Shown piece after piece: positions 5,230-10,231 of a stretch of DNA of 10,231 nt. This DNA comes from Desulfobacterales bacterium (GTDB lineage: Bacteria; Desulfobacterota; Desulfobacteria; Desulfobacterales; C00003060): the NCBI GenBank assembly GCA_020347085.1, contig CP070769.1, positions 986,903 through 997,133 on the forward strand, given 5' to 3'. The translations under genes were made by a program, and so were the position numbers. The notes beneath the pieces were generated by a model. The model was not told the origin of the DNA. It saw nothing but the letters and a program-made list of their open reading frames with translations, and ran no database searches. How positions within the stretch are numbered: position 1 is the first letter of the stretch; every line of letters starts with the position of its first letter.

Positions 5230-6333
5230 TCACGACGGGCGAATCTTGAACTTGGGCTCAAGCTTTTCCATCTTCTTCACGATCCCGCCATATTCAAGTT
5301 CAGAGTACGGCAGCATAGCCGCGCCTGAAAAGCCCTGCTCCCTGATCTCAGAGGCCTTGCGGGAGGCTTTATCCCGAACATGATCCCAGAACGGATGGTC
5401 AAAAGCGTCGGCAGGATGTGTTAACTTTCCGTTATGCACACAGAAGGCCATACAGGATACAATGGGTGGACCATCGAAATAAGACACACTGGTGTTTCGT
5501 TTTACAGGCATCAAGGGGCCTGTATGGCTTCCGCGCATGAATCCTGCCACATAGTGACAGATGGTGAAGGGCGCAAGAACCTCTCCAGTAGCGGGAAATG
5601 AACCCTGCACCCGCACCAGCATGACTGGATCGTCCTTTCCCGTGTACTTGCCCGCAATATTGTGAAGACGTGTTGTGCTCACGGCGACGACCTGTTCTCC
5701 GTCTTGTCTGGAGTGAATCGACTCAATGACAAATCGTTGATTGTCTCTCAAGAGTGCTGCAATGTCATACAGGTCCTCCGGTGTGTTCAGCTCGATAACT
5801 TTATCCCCTTCCGTGTAAGAGACATCCATGACAGTAAATTGGAACCCTTTTTCCATTTTGGGTGACAGGATCAAACCCGAATTGTACATTGGGTCTCCAA
5901 AGGCTAGGTAGACAGGGAGATTATAGGCACCTGGATCGGTCTTATCAGCAGCAAACATAAGGAAAGGCTCGTTAGGCCGCTCTTCAAATTCTATTTCAGC
6001 AACGGCCGGCCCCATTCCCTTTACATTCCCTGCAAAAGCATCCTTGAGCAGGTCCTGGCCAGCACCATAAAGACCTTGTTCCTTGGCTCGTTTGGTCCCC
6101 TCAAGAAAGGCATCCCATGCCAGCTTGTGAATCTCTTCGTTCAAGACACCGTGTTGATGGCTAATCAGCAGGGCAATGTCATCCCCGGTGCTAGAGATAA
6201 AGGTGTCATCGATGAGTCCAGGGGGGGCATTTTTTACATGGTCTTTCACAACAGAAAACAACTGCCTGCTGGGGGCGATGTGTCCGCCGACACTACCAAT
6301 ATCGGCCTTGATGATACTAAGCGTAGTTTTCAT
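5230..6333 (-). CDS. Fructose-1,6-bisphosphate aldolase/phosphatase (archaeal type)
   Basis: A bifunctional gluconeogenic enzyme that condenses dihydroxyacetone phosphate and glyceraldehyde-3-phosphate to fructose-1,6-bisphosphate, then hydrolyses it to fructose-6-phosphate. Family signatures run the full 367 residues: IIKADIGSVGGH (D11, H18 as metal ligands), STGDDI (D51/D52), NEEIHKLAWDAF, YGAGQDLL (Q93), FAADKTDPGA (D130), and AGKYTGKDDPV, which holds the expected catalytic tyrosine Y230, Schiff-base lysine K233 and metal-binding aspartates D234/D235. GFMRGSHTGPLMPV and FDGPP near the C-terminus are also typical. The enzyme is Mg-dependent, octameric and cytoplasmic in characterised homologues. 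Length matches the family and nothing is missing. AAAGGAGGG gives a strong ribosome site before the ATG. It occurs in archaea and scattered, mostly anaerobic or thermophilic bacteria, which argues for ancient transfer. A GC-rich inverted sequence separates it from the upstream gene by 47 bp. Confidence 0.95.
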   Translation of the reverse strand: MKTTLSIIKADIGSVGGHIAPSRQLFSVVKDHVKNAPPGLIDDTFISSTGDDIALLISHQHGVLNEEIHKLAWDAFLEGTKRAKEQGLYGAGQDLLKDAFAGNVKGMGPAVAEIEFEERPNEPFLMFAADKTDPGAYNLPVYLAFGDPMYNSGLILSPKMEKGFQFTVMDVSYTEGDKVIELNTPEDLYDIAALLRDNQRFVIESIHSRQDGEQVVAVSTTRLHNIAGKYTGKDDPVMLVRVQGSFPATGEVLAPFTICHYVAGFMRGSHTGPLMPVKRNTSVSYFDGPPIVSCMAFCVHNGKLTHPADAFDHPFWDHVRDKASRKASEIREQGFSGAAMLPYSELEYGGIVKKMEKLEPKFKIRPS

Positions 6334-6380
6334 GGGGCCCTCCTTTCATACCGGCCGGCATGCGGCCCGGGAAGAAATGA

Positions 6381-7100
6381 TCAGTGAATCTTCAAAAAGC
6401 CAAGGCGTGTCTTAAGTTCATCCTTGACATCACGCCTCGTTAGCTCTGTGGACAGAAGGGAATCCAATTCGTCGTAATTTTCATTTAACCTGTTCCAAAC
6501 GATTTGCTTGGCAATACGCTTTAGCTTCGGCATGGAGGGTTTGGCCAGCGCCTGCAGAAAACACTCCTCAAAAACAAAAAAACTGAACAACTTCTTAAAG
6601 CTTCTCAGATCATACAGGTCAATGGACAAGTCGTGACGTTCCTTGTCGGATATGGCGTCGCCGAGTTGTTTCATGTGCTTAAACAAAGGAACGCGTATTT
6701 GGTTTCTTGCAAGTTCTTCGAAAGCAGCATATTCCGCAGCAATGAAAGCGTAACTCATAGGTGGATATTCGTTCAACATGAGATTTTCCCTGAAATACCG
6801 GGCAAACGCAGCTTTGAACCTATCAACGAGCGTCATGAAGTCTATCTCGGTTCGTAAGAAGGCCAGTTCAGCCGGGGGGGCCGACACGATGTTGGCAATC
6901 TCAGAAAGAGAAAAGGTGCCAACGTAAAGGTGCATGAGGGCGGCCGCAAAATGCCTTTCAGGCAATATGATATGCCTTCCCTTCAAGGGCACAAGTTTAC
7001 GGTTGCCCTTCCGGTACTCGAAAATCCAGTTTTCAATCCACCCATATCCTAAGAAAACAGGCTCAAAGTCATCGGGTTTTGTTTCACGGACTCGCATCAT
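6381..7100 (-). CDS. Hypothetical helical protein, 239 residues
   Basis: I do not recognise this protein. The frame is open back to a TTG at 7181, but the first 27 residues look non-native, so I start at the tandem ATG codons 7095-7100 (sequence MMRVRETKPDDFEP). No clear Shine-Dalgarno precedes them. The protein appears soluble, largely alpha-helical and rich in aromatics and charge. FSLSEIANIVSAPPAELAFLR (about 62-82) could be a helix-turn-helix-like bihelix. A tract of phenylalanines at about 190-200 (KLFSFFVFEECF) is likely core. It lies between a methyltransferase gene and the aldolase/phosphatase, 47 bp from the latter, so co-transcription is likely. No catalytic motif or membrane segment is seen. 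Confidence 0.75.
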   Translation of the reverse strand: MMRVRETKPDDFEPVFLGYGWIENWIFEYRKGNRKLVPLKGRHIILPERHFAAALMHLYVGTFSLSEIANIVSAPPAELAFLRTEIDFMTLVDRFKAAFARYFRENLMLNEYPPMSYAFIAAEYAAFEELARNQIRVPLFKHMKQLGDAISDKERHDLSIDLYDLRSFKKLFSFFVFEECFLQALAKPSMPKLKRIAKQIVWNRLNENYDELDSLLSTELTRRDVKDELKTRLGFLKIH

Positions 7101-7251
7101 GGAGAGACATATTACATTGATTGAAATGTGGGGGCGCGGTCCCCAGAATGGCAACAGTACTGTATCAAAACGGCAAACCAAAAGGGAGGCTATTACAGGT
7201 AGGCCAAGATGTCAAGGCGAAGACGGAGAGGTGATAGAGGTTGGGGATCTG

Positions 7252-7890
7252 TTAGCGGCTATGGTGCTTTGTCGCGACTAAAATATAGATCTTCGGCTCG
7301 TCAATAAACTCTTGAATCAGGAATCCGTACGGCTCGAGCAAACCCTCAGCCTCAGCCTTCTTCGGAAAGTTGTCCAGGGGGAACGGTGATTTTTCTTTCA
7401 GCAAGTCAATGAACGATTTTCCCATGGGATGGCTGATGACCATACGGCCGCCTGATCTCATTATCCGGCTAATGTTTTTAAAGCTTCCTGGCTTGTCAAC
7501 CACGTTAGGATAACAAGCATTGAGAAAGACGATGTCGATGCTTTGATCCGGTAGCACAAGGTCGCGAACGTCTGTAGCAATGGTTTTTGCATACGGATAC
7601 TGTTCTCGCAGATGTGCCAGCATCGCCTCTGAAAGATCACATGCAAATATGGTCTCAGGTTCATATGCTTGAATCAACGGGACCAGTATCCCAGTCCCTG
7701 TGCCCACATCCAGAACCACGTCACCTTTCGCTATCTTGGCAGATGCCACAATTTTCTTCAGACGTTCCGGCACACCTTCCGGCAAAGGCGGGTCAAATAC
7801 GTGGATGCGTTGGCTGAAAAAGTCCCGCTGAAGTTGGTTGGTCGTTTTGATCTGATGTTCGGTTGGCGTTTTGAAAGTACCCTTGGCCAA
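7252..7890 (-). CDS. Class I SAM-dependent methyltransferase
   Basis: A 212-residue cytoplasmic methyltransferase with the Rossmann-fold signatures of the UbiE/Methyltransf_11 group. Motif I is VVLDVGTGTGILVPL (about 58-72), the acidic ribose-binding residue is D85 in FACDLS, ATDVRDLVLP (about 105-114) is the adenine-side motif, and SRIMRSGGRMVISHPMG (about 141-157) is the post-motif III strand. The substrate cannot be deduced; small molecules, quinones or lipids are all possible for this fold. The start is TTG at 7888-7890, supported by GGAG six bases upstream and by the lack of an in-frame ATG near it. It sits 40 bp downstream of the receiver-GGDEF gene, which suggests co-transcription. The C-terminus (LVATKHHSR) is complete. 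Confidence 0.88.
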   Translation of the reverse strand: MAKGTFKTPTEHQIKTTNQLQRDFFSQRIHVFDPPLPEGVPERLKKIVASAKIAKGDVVLDVGTGTGILVPLIQAYEPETIFACDLSEAMLAHLREQYPYAKTIATDVRDLVLPDQSIDIVFLNACYPNVVDKPGSFKNISRIMRSGGRMVISHPMGKSFIDLLKEKSPFPLDNFPKKAEAEGLLEPYGFLIQEFIDEPKIYILVATKHHSR

Positions 7891-7930
7891 GCCTATCTCC
7901 AGTCAAACAGAATTCCTCGATTGATATTGG

Positions 7931-8842
7931 TCAACCGTCAAAAGCCTCTACCCGGTTTCGACCGTTTTCTTTAGCCTTGTACAGTGCCTGATCAGCATAT
8001 TCAATGAGTTCTTTGGAATCGTGGATTTTCTCGTGGGGAAATGTGGCTATCCCCAGACTAATGGTTACACGCAGAACTTTGCCATTGTCTTCGACCTCAT
8101 TACTTTCCACCTCCTGCCGGAAACGTTCAGCCGCTTCATAGGCTGCCTGCCCATCGGTATGATACAAAACGATCGCAAACTCTTCACCCCCGTACCTAGC
8201 TGCTAAATCGCTTTCTCTTGTGGAGCGCTGTATGACACTTGCCAAGGCCCTGAGCACAACGTCGCCGGTCTGATGGCCATAGGTATCGTTAAATTTCTTG
8301 AAGTGATCTATGTCAAACAGAATGCACGACAAATACTCATGATACCGTTTGGCGCGCAAAAAATCCTGTGACAGCTTCTCATGAAAATATCGATGGTTAT
8401 ACAAACCTGTCAGTCCGTCTCGGTTGGCCATTTCCTGGAGCTGCCGATTTTGCTCCTGAACCGCTTCATAGAGCTCCCTCAGTCGCAGGTGAATATTCAC
8501 ACGAGCAACCAACTCACCTTCGTCAAAGGGTTTGGTCACATAGTCCAAGGCACCCATCTCCAGCCCCTTGACTTTGTCAGCGGCCTCAGCCTTCGACGTC
8601 ACCATGATGACAGGTATCTCCTTGGTGCTGTCGTCCTGTTTTAAATGCTCACACACCTCATACCCATCCATAACAGGCATGATCAAATCCAACAAAATAA
8701 TGTCCGGCCGTTCAGATTTTGCTGCTTCCACGCCAGCCTTGCCGTCCTTAGCCAAAATGACCTCATGCCCGCGCTTTGTCAGGATTGTTTTCGCAACGTG
8801 AGCAATCAATCGACTATCGTCCACAATCAATATTCTACCCAT
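7931..8842 (-). CDS. Receiver-GGDEF response regulator (PleD-like diguanylate cyclase)
   Basis: A 303-residue response regulator predicted to make cyclic di-GMP from two GTP when phosphorylated and dimerised. The receiver domain (1-120) has D8/D9, the phospho-acceptor D52 in LLDLIMP, T82 and K104 in the TKPF motif. A helical linker (about 121-140) follows, then the GGDEF domain (about 141-302) with NRDGLTGLYN, FDIDHFKKFND, the active-site signature GGEEF (218-222) and ADQALYKAKENGRN. An RxxD product-inhibition site (R209-D212) lies five residues before GGEEF, so feedback control by c-di-GMP is expected. It has one receiver, not two as in Caulobacter PleD. TAGGG precedes the ATG. It follows cheB at 240 bp and leads the methyltransferase gene. 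Confidence 0.95.
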   Translation of the reverse strand: MGRILIVDDSRLIAHVAKTILTKRGHEVILAKDGKAGVEAAKSERPDIILLDLIMPVMDGYEVCEHLKQDDSTKEIPVIMVTSKAEAADKVKGLEMGALDYVTKPFDEGELVARVNIHLRLRELYEAVQEQNRQLQEMANRDGLTGLYNHRYFHEKLSQDFLRAKRYHEYLSCILFDIDHFKKFNDTYGHQTGDVVLRALASVIQRSTRESDLAARYGGEEFAIVLYHTDGQAAYEAAERFRQEVESNEVEDNGKVLRVTISLGIATFPHEKIHDSKELIEYADQALYKAKENGRNRVEAFDG

Positions 8843-8901
8843 GACCCTACTTTCCCTATGAGAAATTTAGTTCAAACAAGACAAGGTAATGCCCACTGTA
8901 A

Positions 8902-8973
8902 TCTGTGACATTGAAGCCTCCCGAGGCAAGCCCTGTTGCAGTTCAACAGGGCATGCTATAAGGAGTCTGTGAC
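8902..8973. repeat. Hairpin element between 8-bp direct repeats
   Basis: TCTGTGAC occurs at 8902-8909 and again at 8966-8973. The 56 bp between contain a perfect nine-pair stem, GCCCTGTTG (8930-8938) with CAACAGGGC (8944-8952), and a five-base loop. The left part, TGAAGCCTCCC (8912-8922), matches the edge of the structured repeats at 3005 and 4341, and the right flank GGGCATGCT matches the hairpins at 86-148 and 251-290. The arrangement looks like a miniature mobile element with target duplication. It lies in the gap between cheB and the diguanylate cyclase gene. Confidence 0.5.
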
Positions 8974-9082
8974 TGTAAAGAATTCGGCCGTTTCTGAATT
9001 GTTTGCATTCCCCTGCTCTTCACGGGCATGCGACCTTAGACAATTGTTCTCCGAGCCTGCAATCCTAAGATTGGGCATTACA

Positions 9083-10117
9083 TTACGATCTAAGCGCTGA
9101 AAGAACAATACGCGGTATATCATCCAAGGCAGCCACGACTTCAGCAGCACCCTGTTCTATGGCTGACTTAGGCATGCCAAAAACAACCGACGTGGCTTCA
9201 TCCTGGGCGACGGTAAAAGCGCCGACTTCCTTCATGGTCAGCAGCCCGTCGCTCCCGTCAATGCCCATCCCTGTTAGGAGTATGCCAATTGCATCGCGGG
9301 TTGCAGCCTTTGCAACCGATTGGAATAAGACATCTACGGAAGGCCGTTGATAATTGACCAGTTCCCCGTCTTGGAGCTGGACGTAATATCCGTTTTTGTC
9401 CGATGCTACTTTCAGGTGCCACCCACCGGGTGCAACGAGCACCTTGCCTCTATTCACGCGATCCCCGTGCTCGGCCTCCTTGACATCCATATGGCACGAC
9501 GCGTCCAAATTCTGGGCAAAGGTCTTTGTGAAACGTGCCGGCATGTGCTGGACTATGACAATCCCATTAGCATTCGCAGGCATGGAACCCAGTACTCTTT
9601 TAATAGCACGGGTACCGCCTGTTGAAGCCCCTATGGCAATGATCTTATTCGAGGACTCAATTCCTGCCGCAAATACACGTTTTTTGGGTCTCTCAAATAC
9701 AAGAGATGGTTTAATTCTCGCTTTTGCTGCCGCTCTTATCTTCCTGGTAATCTCATATTTCAATACCTCAAGATCCGTCTTCACACCCTCTGAAGGTTTG
9801 GCAACAAAATCGACAGCCCCAGCATCCAGGGCTTCGAAGGTGCGGCGGCTGTTTTCGCGGGTATATGAACTGATCATGATCACTGGAAGAGGGCGGAAAC
9901 TCATGAGGCGTTTTAAAAAGGTGATTCCATCCATTCGAGGCATCTCCACATCCAGAGTGATCAAATCTGGCATGACTTTCTGCATTACCTCCTTTGCCTC
10001 AAAGGCATCCGAAGCAGTCCCCACGACCTCAATATCAGCTTCTCGGGCAATAATACCCTTCAGCACCGACTGCACAGTCGGTGAATCGTCAACAATAAGA
10101 ACGCGAATCGGTTTCAT
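9083..10117 (-). CDS. cheB: Chemotaxis response regulator protein-glutamate methylesterase CheB
   Basis: A complete 344-residue CheB, which removes methyl groups from (and deamidates) chemoreceptor glutamate side chains to reset sensory adaptation. The receiver domain (about 3-120) has D10/D11, phospho-acceptor D56 in TLDVEMPRMDG, S83/S84 and K107, and phosphorylation by CheA would activate it. After a linker (about 121-157), the methylesterase domain shows the catalytic triad S165 (IGASTGGTR), H191 (VQHMPARF) and D287 (LTGMGIDGSDG), almost at E. coli positions. The conserved APGGWHL motif is present. There is no CheW-binding extension. The ATG lacks a strong ribosome site but overlaps the TGA of the upstream frame as ATGA, indicating translational coupling. 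cheR, cheA and receptors are not in the window and may lie to the right. Confidence 0.97.
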   Translation of the reverse strand: MKPIRVLIVDDSPTVQSVLKGIIAREADIEVVGTASDAFEAKEVMQKVMPDLITLDVEMPRMDGITFLKRLMSFRPLPVIMISSYTRENSRRTFEALDAGAVDFVAKPSEGVKTDLEVLKYEITRKIRAAAKARIKPSLVFERPKKRVFAAGIESSNKIIAIGASTGGTRAIKRVLGSMPANANGIVIVQHMPARFTKTFAQNLDASCHMDVKEAEHGDRVNRGKVLVAPGGWHLKVASDKNGYYVQLQDGELVNYQRPSVDVLFQSVAKAATRDAIGILLTGMGIDGSDGLLTMKEVGAFTVAQDEATSVVFGMPKSAIEQGAAEVVAALDDIPRIVLSALRS

Positions 10118-10231
10118 GTCTTAAATAGCATCACCGGTGATTTTTCGAATCGACTTTGGAATACCTTACTCTTATAAGTCTCCTCTGATCGAACAAACGG
10201 CCGCTCTTTTCTTACGTCAAACCGTTTCAAG
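10114..10231 (-). CDS. Partial CDS: C-terminal 38 residues of unknown upstream gene
   Basis: A minus-strand frame is open from the window edge to a TGA at 10114-10116, which overlaps the cheB start (ATGA). The visible C-terminus is charged and ends KSPVMLFKT. A frame of this length could arise by chance in roughly one case in six, but the four-base coupled overlap and good codon composition favour a real gene. By position it would be another chemotaxis gene, but the short tail matches no family I know. Confidence 0.5.
   Translation of the reverse strand, partial: LKRFDVRKERPFVRSEETYKSKVFQSRFEKSPVMLFKT

Noticed and set aside
4485..5261. Longer 258-residue version of the single-pass membrane protein
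   Set aside because: The extra 77 residues overlap the aldolase/phosphatase C-terminus, lack protein-like features, and would place the membrane helix internally. The ATG at 5030 is preferred.
9396..10124. Long plus-strand frame of 242 codons opposite cheB
   Set aside because: It is a shadow of the cheB coding strand, whose catalytic and receiver motifs are complete.

Overview
The window (about 47-50% GC by eye) is an almost entirely minus-strand bacterial chromosome segment. The gene content best fits a Desulfobacterota-like (delta-proteobacterial) anaerobe. The pointers are two proteins with the linker-plus-LuxR output module common in that group, a bifunctional archaeal-type fructose-1,6-bisphosphate aldolase/phosphatase, a CheB and a PleD-like diguanylate cyclase. 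The taxonomic call is inference; no rRNA or tRNA gene is visible.

Layout from right to left, the direction of transcription. (1) The right edge carries the last 38 codons of an unidentified gene, whose TGA overlaps the ATG of a complete cheB (9083-10117). (2) A 240-bp gap holds a hairpin element between 8-bp direct repeats. (3) A compact run follows: receiver-GGDEF diguanylate cyclase (7931-8842), TTG-started SAM methyltransferase (7252-7890), an unrecognised helical protein (6381-7100), the aldolase/phosphatase (5230-6333), then after a gap a single-pass membrane protein (4485-5030). (4) An accessory-looking stretch, about 3000-4412, is bounded by two direct copies of a 74-76 bp structured repeat. 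Between them lie a 24-residue-repeat (MORN/YwqK-like) membrane protein gene broken by one extra base, a degenerate 14-bp tandem repeat and a previously uncalled 51-residue membrane peptide. (5) Two adjacent LuxR-type regulators follow: PAS-PAS-LuxR (1594-2904) and receiver-LuxR (446-1372). (6) The left 445 bp holds no convincing gene but a cluster of GC-rich hairpin repeats.

Functionally, cheB and the diguanylate cyclase point to a chemotaxis or surface-behaviour cluster continuing to the right. The two LuxR proteins look like orphan signal-response regulators sharing one output module; no histidine kinase is in the window. The aldolase/phosphatase is a central gluconeogenic enzyme placed, apparently by co-directional packing, behind the signalling gene. 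A near-consensus sigma70 promoter (TTGACA, 17 bp, TATAAA at 3105-3133) reads through one copy of the structured repeat into the PAS-LuxR gene.

The strongest new items are the 51-residue membrane peptide, the paired structured repeats bracketing an accessory island, the frameshifted 24-residue-repeat gene, and a family of hairpins with different stems but a shared flank.
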